From the NCBI RefSeq assembly GCF_014205055.1, contig NZ_JACHMS010000001.1, positions 6,510,001-6,574,000 of the forward strand: a DNA stretch of 64,000 nucleotides. The letters are read 5' to 3'. The position numbers and the translations under genes are program-made. The notes under the pieces were generated by a model that saw only the letters and a list, made by a program, of their open reading frames with translations, had not been told where the DNA came from and searched no databases. Origin of the DNA: Streptomyces luteogriseus. GTDB lineage: Bacteria > Actinomycetota > Actinomycetes > Streptomycetales > Streptomycetaceae. Position 1 is the stretch's first letter. Each line of letters begins with the position of its first letter. Of this stretch, positions 52,424-60,908 are shown one piece after another.

Positions 52424-53875
52424 GTGTCCCTCGCCGATCGCGCCGCGACCACCGGCACCCCAGCGTTCGTCCCCGATCCCAGACTCACCAACGAAGACCT
52501 CGCGCCCGCGAAGAAGCGCAACTGGAAGGTCTTCGACCTCTTCGCGATGTGGATGTCCGACGTCCACAACCTCGGCAACTACACCTTCGCCGCCGGACTG
52601 CTCTTCCTCGGCATGAACGTCTGGCAGATCTTCACGTCCCTGCTCGTCGGGTTCGTGATCATCTACATCGGCATGAACTGGATGGGGAAGATCGGCCAGC
52701 GCCACGGTGTGCCCTTCCCGGTGGTCAGCCGGATCGCCTTCGGCATCTGGGGCGCCAACATCCCGGCGCTGATCAGGGCCGTGATCGCCATCATGTGGTA
52801 CGGCATCCAGACCTACCTCGCCTCCGTCGCCGTCAACGTGATGCTGCTGGCGGCCTGGCCCGGCCTGGAGTCGTGGACGCACAACTCGTTCCTTGGCCTG
52901 GACGCGCTGGGCTGGGTCTCCTTCATCGCCCTGTGGCTGGTCCAAGCGGCCATCATCAGCCGGGGCATGGAATCGGTCCGCAAGTTCCAGGACTTCTGCG
53001 GCCCGGCGATCTGGCTCGTGATGATCGCGCTGGCCGTATGGGTCCTCTACAAGGCCGGCTGGACGATCTCCCTCACCTCCACCCCGCACCCGGTCTCCGT
53101 CGGCGAGCAGTGGCGCCAGTGGTTCGGCGCGATCGGCCTGGTCCTCGCCACGTACGGCACCCTGATGCTCAACTTCTGCGACTTCTCGCGCTTCGCCCCC
53201 GACTACAAGTCGGTCAGGCGCGGCAACTTCTGGGGCCTGCCCATCAACTCCACGGCCTTCGTGATCGTGTCGGTCATCGTCACCGCCGGCGCCTTCGAGG
53301 TCATCGGCAAGGAGATCACCGACCCCGCCTACCTGGTCGCCGAGATCGGCAACACCTGGGTGCTGGTGGTGGGCGCGCTGACCTTCGCCATCGCCACCAT
53401 GGGCGTCAACATCGTCGCCAACTTCGTCTCACCGGCGTACGACCTGGCCAACGTCTGGCCGCAGAAGATCACCTTCAGGGTCGGCGGGATGATCAGCACC
53501 GTCGCGGCGCTGCTCGTGACCCCCTGGAACCTCTTCTCCAACCCGACCGTCGTCAACTACTTCCTCGGCGGCCTCGGCGCCTTCCTCGGCCCGCTGTTCG
53601 GCGTGATCATGGTCGACTACTACTGGGTCAAGCGCGGCCGCGTGAACGTGGACGAGCTGTTCGACGCCTCTCCCGGCGCCCGCTACCACTACCGCAAGGG
53701 CTTCAACCCCAAGGCGCTGTGGGCGTTCCTGCCGGCGGCCGGGGTCGCGGCGGTGCTCGCACTGGTGAAGACCTTCAGCGACGTCGCCCCGTACTCCTGG
53801 TTCATCGGCACGGCGCTCGCCGCCGGCCTGTACGCGGCCCTGTGCCGTCCCGAGCGTGCCACCGCGGAGGTCTGA
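52424..53875 (+). CDS. NCS1 family permease (cytosine/allantoin/hydantoin type)
   Basis: This 483-aa protein starts at a GTG with TGGAGG upstream. It carries NCS1 features: the cytoplasmic start LTNEDLAPAKKRNWKVFDLFAMWMSDVHNLGNYTFAAGLL, in which helix 1 binds sodium and substrate, the ISR loop SRGMESVRKFQDFCGPAIW, and LNFCDFSRFAPDYKSVRRGNFWGLP. About 12 membrane segments are present. The subgroup with Mhp1 and PucI takes up hydantoins, allantoin or uracil with Na+ or H+. Its operon partner is a hydantoin/allantoin-racemase-like protein, which favours a ureide substrate. Confidence 0.9.
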   Translation: MSLADRAATTGTPAFVPDPRLTNEDLAPAKKRNWKVFDLFAMWMSDVHNLGNYTFAAGLLFLGMNVWQIFTSLLVGFVIIYIGMNWMGKIGQRHGVPFPVVSRIAFGIWGANIPALIRAVIAIMWYGIQTYLASVAVNVMLLAAWPGLESWTHNSFLGLDALGWVSFIALWLVQAAIISRGMESVRKFQDFCGPAIWLVMIALAVWVLYKAGWTISLTSTPHPVSVGEQWRQWFGAIGLVLATYGTLMLNFCDFSRFAPDYKSVRRGNFWGLPINSTAFVIVSVIVTAGAFEVIGKEITDPAYLVAEIGNTWVLVVGALTFAIATMGVNIVANFVSPAYDLANVWPQKITFRVGGMISTVAALLVTPWNLFSNPTVVNYFLGGLGAFLGPLFGVIMVDYYWVKRGRVNVDELFDASPGARYHYRKGFNPKALWAFLPAAGVAAVLALVKTFSDVAPYSWFIGTALAAGLYAALCRPERATAEV

Positions 53876-53880
53876 GAGAC

Positions 53881-54603
53881 GTGCGGATCGTCGTCACCAA
53901 CTGCAACACCACGCAGGAGATGACCGAGGAGATCGTGCGAGGTGCCCGGGCCGCCGCAGGCCCGGGCACCACCGTCAGCGGACTGACCCCGGCCTGGGGG
54001 CCGGCGTCCGCGGAGGGCTGGCTCGACAGCTACCTGTCCGCCGCGGCCGTCCTGGACACGCTGCGGACCTACGACGGACCACCGTACGACGCCGTGGTCA
54101 TGGCCGGATTCGGGGAGCACGGGAGGGAGGGCGTACGGGAACTGGTCGACGCGCCGGTCGTCGACATCACCGAGGCCGCGGCGCATCTGGCCTGCCTGCT
54201 GGGCCGCCGCTACGGCGTGGTGACCACGCTGGAACGCTCGCGCGGCCAGATCGAGGACAGTCTGGAGACGGCCGGCGTGGCGCGGAACTGCGCCGCGATC
54301 GTCGGCACGGGCCTGCACGTGCTCGACCTCGGCGACGAGGAACGGACCGAGACGGCGTTCCTGGCCGCCGCCGAACGCGCCTGCGCCGCCGGGGCGGAGG
54401 TCCTCGTCCTGGGCTGCGCCGGCATGACCGGGCTGCAACGGGTCGTCGGGGAGAAGCTGGGGCTGCCGGTCGTCGACGGGGTCGCCGCGGCCGTCAAGCT
54501 GGCGGAGTCGCTGGTGGCGCTGGGCCTCACGACCAGCAGGATCGGGACCTACGCCGAGCCGCTGCCCAAACGGCGGGTGTGGGGCAGGCCCGAACCGCGG
54601 TGA
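53881..54603 (+). CDS. Asp/Glu/hydantoin racemase family protein
   Basis: This 240-aa protein begins VRIVVTNCNTTQEMTEEIV (GTG start), with the ITNxNT motif of hydantoin and allantoin racemases. The two expected catalytic cysteines lie in the HLACLLGRRYGVVTT region and in VLGCAGMTGL. It interconverts enantiomers of hydantoins or allantoin so that one can be degraded. It starts 5 nt after the permease stop, so they form one operon under the GntR-type regulator. No hydantoinase or allantoinase gene is adjacent. Confidence 0.87.
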   Translation: MRIVVTNCNTTQEMTEEIVRGARAAAGPGTTVSGLTPAWGPASAEGWLDSYLSAAAVLDTLRTYDGPPYDAVVMAGFGEHGREGVRELVDAPVVDITEAAAHLACLLGRRYGVVTTLERSRGQIEDSLETAGVARNCAAIVGTGLHVLDLGDEERTETAFLAAAERACAAGAEVLVLGCAGMTGLQRVVGEKLGLPVVDGVAAAVKLAESLVALGLTTSRIGTYAEPLPKRRVWGRPEPR

Positions 54604-54604
54604 C

Positions 54605-55210
54605 TCAGGCCGGGCCGTCGAGGGTGACGTCGTCGTGATGGGCCCCGTAGAGCCGTGTCTGCCGGGCCATCACCTCCCGCATCGGCGTGCCGCGCGGGAT
54701 GCCGTACACCGTCCCGGGGAAGTCCAGCGCCTCCTGGATCTGCCAGAGTTCGTCGTGCTCCCCGGGAGCGAAGAGCCGGGCCCGGGGCGCGCCCGCCGCG
54801 ATCCAGCCGATGGGCAGGACGGTGCCGGGCGGCAGCACGGAGTTGACGTGCAGCACGCTGTGGATCCGCAGCTCCGAGCCGGCGCCCGCGACGGCCCCCG
54901 GGAAGACGCAGGCGCCGGTGGCCACGAAGACCTCGTCCTCCAGAGTCGCCCCGTTGACATGGGCGTGCGGGCCGACGAGCACCGCGTCCCCGATCACGGC
55001 GGGGTGCGCGGACCGCCCCCGCACCAGCGCGTTCTCCATGACGACGACGTCCGACCCGACCCGCACCTCCCCGTCCTCCGCCGTGAGCACGGCGCCGTGC
55101 AGCACCCGGCTGCGCTCACCGAGGACGACGGCCCCGCACAGGACGGCCGTCGGGGCGACGTACGCGGACTCGGGGACGACGGGACGCCGCCCGCGGTGCT
55201 CGATCAGCAT
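54605..55210 (-). CDS. gamma-carbonic-anhydrase-like left-handed beta-helix protein
   Basis: This 201-aa protein has hexapeptide repeats forming a left-handed beta-helix (VLCGAVVLGERSRVLHGAVLTAEDGEVRVGSDVVVMENALV, AVIGDAVLVGPHAHVNGATLEDEVFVATGACVFPGAVAGAGSELRIHS). Histidines in VGPHAHVNG and RIHSVLH could bind zinc, as in CamH/YrdA proteins. The first histidine of the usual triad (RxDxxxI-H pattern) is not clear, so carbonic anhydrase activity is uncertain. It is downstream of the RidA gene by 10 bp and is probably co-transcribed with it, away from the permease operon. Confidence 0.82.
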   Translation of the reverse strand: MLIEHRGRRPVVPESAYVAPTAVLCGAVVLGERSRVLHGAVLTAEDGEVRVGSDVVVMENALVRGRSAHPAVIGDAVLVGPHAHVNGATLEDEVFVATGACVFPGAVAGAGSELRIHSVLHVNSVLPPGTVLPIGWIAAGAPRARLFAPGEHDELWQIQEALDFPGTVYGIPRGTPMREVMARQTRLYGAHHDDVTLDGPA

Positions 55211-55220
55211 GGGACTCTCC

Positions 55221-55664
55221 TCAGGTGGACGACCCTCCGGTGGACGACCCCTCGGCCGACGGCCCCTCGGGTACGACGGCTGTCGCCGTGATCTCCACCA
55301 GTTGTCCCGTGTACCCGAGACACGCCACGCCGATCAGCGTCGACGAGTGCGGGCCCGCACTGAGACCGGACGCCTCCACCACACTCCAGACGGCGGACAG
55401 CACGGCGGGCTCACTGCTCACGACGTACACCTCGGTCGCCACGACATGGGCCAGACCGCTCCCCACGGCCCTCAGCTGCTCCTCCAGGTTGGCGATCACC
55501 TGCTCGGCCTGCCGCACCGGATCCCCGGGACCGACCAGCTCGCCGGCGGCGTCCAGCGGCACGGACCCGGCGAGGAAGGCCAGTCTGGTGCCCGCTTCGA
55601 CAACGGAGGCGTGCGCGTAGGCGGGCGGCGGGAAGAGGCTCGGGACGGTGACGCGGCGGATCAC
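55221..55664 (-). CDS. RidA family (YjgF/YER057c/UK114) protein
   Basis: This 147-aa protein from GTG 55664 reads VIRRVTVPSLFPPPAYAHASVVEAGTRLAFLAGSVPLDAAGELVGPGDPVRQAEQVIANLEEQL, then VVATEVYVVS and STLIGVACLGYTGQLVEITATAVVP, the RidA trimer fold. The arginine that binds imine or enamine intermediates in RidA proper is not evident at its usual C-terminal place (GYTGQLVEI), so it may belong to another Rid subfamily. It ends with a serine/glycine tail. It shares an operon with the beta-helix gene. Confidence 0.82.
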   Translation of the reverse strand: MIRRVTVPSLFPPPAYAHASVVEAGTRLAFLAGSVPLDAAGELVGPGDPVRQAEQVIANLEEQLRAVGSGLAHVVATEVYVVSSEPAVLSAVWSVVEASGLSAGPHSSTLIGVACLGYTGQLVEITATAVVPEGPSAEGSSTGGSST

Positions 55665-55815
55665 GTGGGGTCTCCGATCTGCGGGCGGCGAGAGGGCAAC
55701 CCACCGATCATGCGAGGCCCGGCGCACGGGCGCACCCGTATTTCGTTTCACGGTGGTCGAGCCGTCCCTCTACGCTGCCCGAGCCCGCACCGTCCGTCCG
55801 TCCGGGAGCCGCACC

Positions 55816-56580
55816 GTGCCCGCCTTCCTCGACACCGTCGCAGACCGTCTCGCCCTGCTCCCCGCCGTCGAGGCCGTCACTCTCGGCGGCTCCCGGGCCC
55901 AGGGCGCCGAACGGCCCGACAGCGACTGGGACCTGGCGGTCTACTACCGCGGTGCCTTCGACCCGGCCGATCTCCGCGCGGTCGGCTGGGAGGGCGAGGT
56001 CTGCGAGCTCGGCGCGTGGGGCGGCGGCGTCTTCAACGGAGGGGCCTGGCTGACGATCGAGGGCCGTAGCGTCGACGTGCACTACCGTGATCTGGACGTC
56101 GTCGAGCACGAGGTGGCGGAAGCGGAGGCGGGCCGCTTCCGTGTCGAGCCCCTCATGTTCCACCTGGCGGGCATCCCGACGTACCTGCTCGTCGCAGAAC
56201 TCGCGATCAACAAGGTGCTGCGGGGTGAACTGCCGCGCCCGGACGCCTATCCGCGGGCCCTGCGCGAGAGCGCCCCGGCGCACTGGCACGGCATGGCCGC
56301 GGCCACCCTCGCCTACGCCAGGGCCGGCCACGCCCCGAAGAACGCAGCCACCCAGGTCGCGGGCGCGATCGCCCTCGCCGCGGCACAGACCGCGCACGCG
56401 GTGCTGGCGGGGCGCGGGGAATGGGTCACCAACGAGAAGGGGCTGGTGGCGCGGGCAGGCCTGGCGGAAGTGGACGCGGTCGTACGCGGCCTCACGGACG
56501 GCCCGGCCGCACTCGCCCGGGCCGTCACCGACGCGGAGACGCTCCTCGCCGGGGCCGTGGCAGCCGTCACCGCCGGGTGA
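55816..56580 (+). CDS. nucleotidyltransferase-domain protein
   Basis: This 254-aa protein starts with GTG (VPAFLDTVADRLALLP). The DNA-polymerase-beta-like nucleotidyltransferase motif is LGGSRAQGAERPDSDWDLAVYY (GGSxxxG then DxD), and a third acidic residue lies in RSVDVHYRDLD. The C-terminal half is helical. It resembles stand-alone antibiotic- or tRNA-modifying nucleotidyltransferases, but no antitoxin or HEPN partner is beside it. It overlaps the convergent expansin-like gene by 14 bp. The substrate is unknown. Confidence 0.82.
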   Translation: MPAFLDTVADRLALLPAVEAVTLGGSRAQGAERPDSDWDLAVYYRGAFDPADLRAVGWEGEVCELGAWGGGVFNGGAWLTIEGRSVDVHYRDLDVVEHEVAEAEAGRFRVEPLMFHLAGIPTYLLVAELAINKVLRGELPRPDAYPRALRESAPAHWHGMAAATLAYARAGHAPKNAATQVAGAIALAAAQTAHAVLAGRGEWVTNEKGLVARAGLAEVDAVVRGLTDGPAALARAVTDAETLLAGAVAAVTAG

Positions 56581-57574
56581 ACTGGACGCGGGTCGGCTGG
56601 GCGGTGTCCGGACGGACGGCGATGCCGTCGACGGTGAGCTGTTCGCCGTAGATGTCGGTGAGCCGGAGGGAGCCGCCGCAGCCGGTGCCGTCGGGGGAGA
56701 GGAAGTAGTTGTACTCGGTACGCGTCAGCCGGCTCCAGCCGCCGCCCGTCCTGACCTCCAGCCGGGCCAGCGGGTTGCGGTGGCCGAGCGCCTGGATGCC
56801 GCACCAGTGGCGGCTGGAGCCGGTCTTGTAGCGGACCGAGACCGTGTCGGACGTGCTCGGGCTCAGCAGGCTCCAGGTGATCGGTATCCGCCCCGCGGAG
56901 AGGCCCGCGAGTTTCGCGAAGGCCTCCTTGCTGAGGTCGAGTTGCCCCGGCGCGCAGGGCAGCGGGCACTCGTTGGTGATCCGGACGGTGACGGAGGCGC
57001 CGCTCGCCGCGCGGACCAGGATGTACGCCCCGCACGCCTGGGACGTCTCGTAGTCGGCGTGGTTCATGGCCGCGACCATGAGGTCGGGGCTCGGGCCGTA
57101 CAGGCAGGCGCCGTCACCGTCCTTGGCGTCGTAGTGGGTGGCGACGCCGTCGTAGGTGGCCCCGGGCTTGATCCGGCCCGCCAGGGGAGCCGCGCCGGAC
57201 GCCGGGCGCGGCGCGGGCGACCGGGTGGCGGCGGGCGAGGGCCGCGCCGACGGGGTGGTCGGGGAGACCGCGGTGGCCGGGGTGCGCCTCGGAGTCGGGG
57301 ACGCCGAGGAGGGCTTCGGTGCCGGCGTCGGCTTGCGTGTCGCCGTCGAGGCGCTCGGGCTGGTGCCGGCCGTCGTCCCGGCGGCCGTCCGTACCGTGTC
57401 CGGTTCGCCGCCCGGGCGCAGGACGATCACGAGGGAGACGAGCAGTCCCACCGCTGTCACGGCGACGGCCCAGAGGAGGGCCGTGCGTCGCTTGCGGAGG
57501 GGACGACGGTGGGATGCGGATGCCACGGATGAGTCCTTCGGGTCCTTGCGTGGTTCAGGAGAACGCGCGCTCAC
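56567..57574 (-). CDS. expansin-like secreted protein (double-psi beta-barrel)
   Basis: This 335-aa protein has a cytoplasmic basic start, one hydrophobic anchor (TALLWAVAVTAVGLLVSLVIVL) and a proline/threonine/serine-rich spacer to residue 130. The C-terminal 200 residues read GVATHYDAKDGDGACLYGPSPDLMVAAMNHADYETSQACGAYILVRAASGASVTVRITNECPLPCAPGQLDLSKEAFAKLA, the EXLX1/RlpA-like barrel with its aspartate, then a second beta domain (DTVSVRYKTGSSRHWCGIQALGHRNPLARLEV) like CBM63. Bacterial expansins loosen cellulose and peptidoglycan. This one would sit membrane-anchored outside the cell. Confidence 0.85.
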   Translation of the reverse strand: MSARSPEPRKDPKDSSVASASHRRPLRKRRTALLWAVAVTAVGLLVSLVIVLRPGGEPDTVRTAAGTTAGTSPSASTATRKPTPAPKPSSASPTPRRTPATAVSPTTPSARPSPAATRSPAPRPASGAAPLAGRIKPGATYDGVATHYDAKDGDGACLYGPSPDLMVAAMNHADYETSQACGAYILVRAASGASVTVRITNECPLPCAPGQLDLSKEAFAKLAGLSAGRIPITWSLLSPSTSDTVSVRYKTGSSRHWCGIQALGHRNPLARLEVRTGGGWSRLTRTEYNYFLSPDGTGCGGSLRLTDIYGEQLTVDGIAVRPDTAQPTRVQFTRR

Positions 57575-57824
57575 AACCCACCAGTGGTCGCCGGGGCCGA
57601 AAAGGTTGCCGTGCCCCGGCCATTGATCGCCCCGGTTGTCGATCGCGGGCTATCGATCGCCCCGGTTCTTGATTGCGTACATAAAGAACGCCGGTTCCGA
57701 GCCGTCCGACACGTTCCGGAAACCTATCCTCCAGGAACCCCACCTACCGTGGACAGCCACACCCCGCCCCGGCCACCGTCGCCCGAAGGCCCACCCCTGC
57801 CCTCGCCGAGACGACAGGAGCCCC

Positions 57825-59717
57825 GTGTCCCGCCGCATCGCCCCCCACCTTCCGCCCTGGCTCGCGCACGCCCTGCACGCCCAGCGGGGACCGGTGCCCT
57901 GGAGCGCGGTGACGCGGGGGGCCCTGTCCGCCGGGCCCTTGCTGCTCGTGGCCGTACAGACCGGTCACACCTCCCTCGGCGTCGTCGCCGCCATCGCCGC
58001 CATGCTGGCCGGGATCAACGACCGACCCGGGAGCCGGCGCGTCTCCGTCAAGCGGATCGGGGTGCCCGCCCTGGGCGGTGCGGTGGGACTCGTGGTCGGT
58101 ACGTACACCGGGCAGGGGACCGGGGCGGTCGTGCTCACGGTGGTGCTCACGGCCGTCGGGCTCGTCGCCGGGGGGATGAGCGCCGTCGGGCCCGTCGCGT
58201 CCGCCGTCGGCACGCAGCTGCTCGTCGGCGCGGCGATCGGCGCCGGGATGCCCCTGCCGGAACCGGGATGGGAGCGGGCGCTCGCCTATCTCGCCGGAGC
58301 GGGCTGGCTGCTCGTGCTGCGGCTCGTCCTGCCCACGCCCGGCGCCCTCGCCGGTGACTTCCGGTTCGACGGGGAACGGGAGGCCGTGGCCGGTGTCTAC
58401 GAGGCCGTCGCCGAGCTGCTCGACGCCGTCGGCGGGCCGGACGCCATCCGCCGCCGGGCCGCGCTGACCGCCGCCCTCGACCACGCCCAGGACGCCCTCG
58501 CCGGGCCCCGGCTGCGGAGGTACGCCTCCTCCTCCACCGAGCGGCGGCTGCACGCGCAGTACGCCGCGGCCCTGCCCCTCGCCGAAGCCGCCACCGCCCT
58601 CGCCTGGGCCGAGGAGGCCGTCGCCGAGCGGGCCTCCGAAGGACCCCGGCGGCTCGCCGCGGCCGTACGAGGCAACACCCTCACCGGGCCGCTGCCCGCA
58701 CCGTCCCGTTCGGCGCCGGCCCTGCGCGCCCTCGACGACGCCCTCCTGCACGCCGCCGAGGTGTTCGACCAGGGCCGGGGCGGCGATCTGCACACCCGGC
58801 CGCGCGGTGCCGGGGACCGGCTGCGCGCCGCCTTCGGCACCGCCGGACGCGAGTACGGGCTCCGCGTCGCCCTCTGCTTCGGCGCGAGCTCGGCGGTCGC
58901 CCAGGCCCTGCACCAGAGCCAGTGGTACGGGCAGCACGAGCACTGGTACTGGCTGCCCGCCACCGCCGTGTTCCTGGTCAAGCCCGACCTCGGACCGCTC
59001 GTCTCGCGCGTGCTGAACCGGGCCGCCGGAACCGTCCTCGGGGCGCTGCTCTTCGCCGGGCTCGCCGCCGTCCTGCCCCGACCGGAAGGCCTCATCGCGC
59101 TCGTCGCCCTCAGCGGGGCGCTCATCCCCGTCGCCACCCGGCACTTCGCCGCCCAGACCGCCGTCGCCACCGTCCTCGTCCTGGCGCTCGTCATGGTCGG
59201 CGGCGAACCCCAGGCCTCCGCTGGGCGGATCGGCGAGACGCTGCTGGCCTGCGCGATCGTGCTGATCACCGGGCACCTGCCGATGCCCGGACAGCGCGGC
59301 GGGACAGTGCGCGCCCGGCTCGCGGCGGCGGGCGACGCCGCGTACGCCTACCTCACGCACGTGCTCGACGAGGCCGACGCCCCGCGCATCGGGACCGCCG
59401 GCACCCCTTCCGGCCACCGCGCCACCCGCTGGACCCTGCGCCGCGAGGCCTACCGCACCCTGGCCGAGGCCCGCTCGGCGATCTCCCTCGCCGCGCACGA
59501 ACTGCCCGCCCTCGCCCGGCACACCGAGGGCGCGGACGAGGTGGCCGACCTCCTCGAACGCCTCGTCGACACGACGACCGCGTGCGCCGTGCACCTCGAC
59601 GACACCGGCCGGATCGGGCCCCGCCACCAGGAACGCCTCACGGCCGTCCTCGCCGAACTCGCCGGACGGGGAGAACGGGTGGGACTCCGGCCGCCCCGGA
59701 CACCCCTCGCCGGCTAG
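57825..59717 (+). CDS. FUSC family (aromatic acid exporter-like) membrane protein
   Basis: This 630-aa protein starts at GTG 57825 (VSRRIAPHLPPWL) with CAGGAG upstream. It has two blocks of membrane segments (residues about 25-150, from RGALSAGPLLLVAVQTGHTSLGVVAAIAAML; and about 350-480, from RVALCFGASSAVAQALHQSQ), each followed by a helical soluble region. The second block has the FUSC pattern HEHWYWLPATAVFLVKPDLGPLVSRVLNRAAGTVLGALL. This is the layout of fusaric-acid-resistance/AaeB-type proteins. The substrate is unknown. It is monocistronic. Confidence 0.87.
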   Translation: MSRRIAPHLPPWLAHALHAQRGPVPWSAVTRGALSAGPLLLVAVQTGHTSLGVVAAIAAMLAGINDRPGSRRVSVKRIGVPALGGAVGLVVGTYTGQGTGAVVLTVVLTAVGLVAGGMSAVGPVASAVGTQLLVGAAIGAGMPLPEPGWERALAYLAGAGWLLVLRLVLPTPGALAGDFRFDGEREAVAGVYEAVAELLDAVGGPDAIRRRAALTAALDHAQDALAGPRLRRYASSSTERRLHAQYAAALPLAEAATALAWAEEAVAERASEGPRRLAAAVRGNTLTGPLPAPSRSAPALRALDDALLHAAEVFDQGRGGDLHTRPRGAGDRLRAAFGTAGREYGLRVALCFGASSAVAQALHQSQWYGQHEHWYWLPATAVFLVKPDLGPLVSRVLNRAAGTVLGALLFAGLAAVLPRPEGLIALVALSGALIPVATRHFAAQTAVATVLVLALVMVGGEPQASAGRIGETLLACAIVLITGHLPMPGQRGGTVRARLAAAGDAAYAYLTHVLDEADAPRIGTAGTPSGHRATRWTLRREAYRTLAEARSAISLAAHELPALARHTEGADEVADLLERLVDTTTACAVHLDDTGRIGPRHQERLTAVLAELAGRGERVGLRPPRTPLAG

Positions 59718-59820
59718 CACGCCCGGCCGCGCCGCCCTGCGCCGCGCCGACCCGTCGGCGGCATCGCCCGCCGGTCCGCCGTCCGCGCGGTCGCGACCGA
59801 TCCGGCAAGGCCACCGGGGC

Positions 59821-60774
59821 TCAGCCGTCGACCCGCACCCACACCGGAGCGTGGTCCGAGCCGGGTTCGCCCCGACGCTCCGAGGGGTCCGGACCGACCG
59901 ACGGCAGGCCGGGCGGGCCCTCGCCGGGAAGGCCCGTGCCCGCCTGGATCGCCCGGTGCACCAGGCGGTGGCTCAGCAGCACATGGTCGATCAGCTCGCG
60001 CCGCCCGGAGTTCACCCGGGACCAGCGCTGCCCGGGCGGGATGAGCGGGGCCACGTCCCACAGCCGCGTCGCATCGCCCCGGTCGGGCCGGTCGTACCCC
60101 GGGGTGCCGATCTCCGAGCCGGGCGGGCCGAGCAGGATCTGCGTGGTCGCCGCCTGCACCTCGTCGTTCAGGTCGCCCAGGACGGCGACGTCCCGCGCCC
60201 GCCCGTCACCGGCCAGCAGTTCGTCCGCGAGCGCGCGCAGTGCCGTCGCCTCGGCCGCCCGGCGGTACAGGGCGTAGGCGCCGTAGCGGGCCCGTTCGCC
60301 CTCGTCGCGCGGCTGGAACCGCCCGTCCGGATACGACAGCAGCTTCGACTTCAGATGACAGACCGCCACCCGCAGCGGCCCGTCCCCGCCCTCGACCTCC
60401 ACGGCCAGGACGCCCCGCCCCGCCTGTCCCGCCGTCAGCCCCGAATCGTCCGCCTGGACGGGACGCAAGTCCGCCGGGAACGCCCGCGTGTCGGCCACCA
60501 CGGTCATGGGCGTACGGCTGAGGAACCCGACCCGTATGCCCCGGCTGTCCGCATGCTCCGACAGGGCGACGTGCCAGTCGTCGTCGAGCATCCCGGCCAG
60601 GTCCTTCAAGGCCTCCGGGTCGCCCACCTCCTGCACCCCGAGCAGGGTCGGATCGAGTTCGGTGATCGCGGCGGCGAGCGCGGCGAGCTTCGCCCCGTAC
60701 CCGGCCTCGTCGTGCGGGCCGTACGGGCCTCCGGGCCGGTAGAGATTCTCCAGGTTCCAGGTGCCGAGGAGCAT
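59821..60774 (-). CDS. endonuclease/exonuclease/phosphatase family protein
   Basis: This 317-aa protein begins MLLGTWNLENLYRPGGP. The EEP metal-binding residues appear in WNLENL, LLGVQEVGD, VCHLKSKL, VLGDLNDEVQA and the terminal GSDHAPV. These proteins cleave phosphodiester bonds in DNA, RNA or lipids using Mg2+. There is no signal peptide, so it is likely cytoplasmic. AAGGAG precedes the ATG. It lies divergent from the amidohydrolase gene. Confidence 0.88.
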   Translation of the reverse strand: MLLGTWNLENLYRPGGPYGPHDEAGYGAKLAALAAAITELDPTLLGVQEVGDPEALKDLAGMLDDDWHVALSEHADSRGIRVGFLSRTPMTVVADTRAFPADLRPVQADDSGLTAGQAGRGVLAVEVEGGDGPLRVAVCHLKSKLLSYPDGRFQPRDEGERARYGAYALYRRAAEATALRALADELLAGDGRARDVAVLGDLNDEVQAATTQILLGPPGSEIGTPGYDRPDRGDATRLWDVAPLIPPGQRWSRVNSGRRELIDHVLLSHRLVHRAIQAGTGLPGEGPPGLPSVGPDPSERRGEPGSDHAPVWVRVDG

Positions 60775-60908
60775 GCCGGGCTCCTTTCAGAAGCCGACAG
60801 TCGGGGTGGTGAGGCCAGGGTGCGCGCCCGGCCCGCCCCGCGACAGAGCCGTGACGGGAAGTGCGGTTCGGCTCATGCCGCCCTACGACGCCGTCGTACG
60901 TTGGCGTG

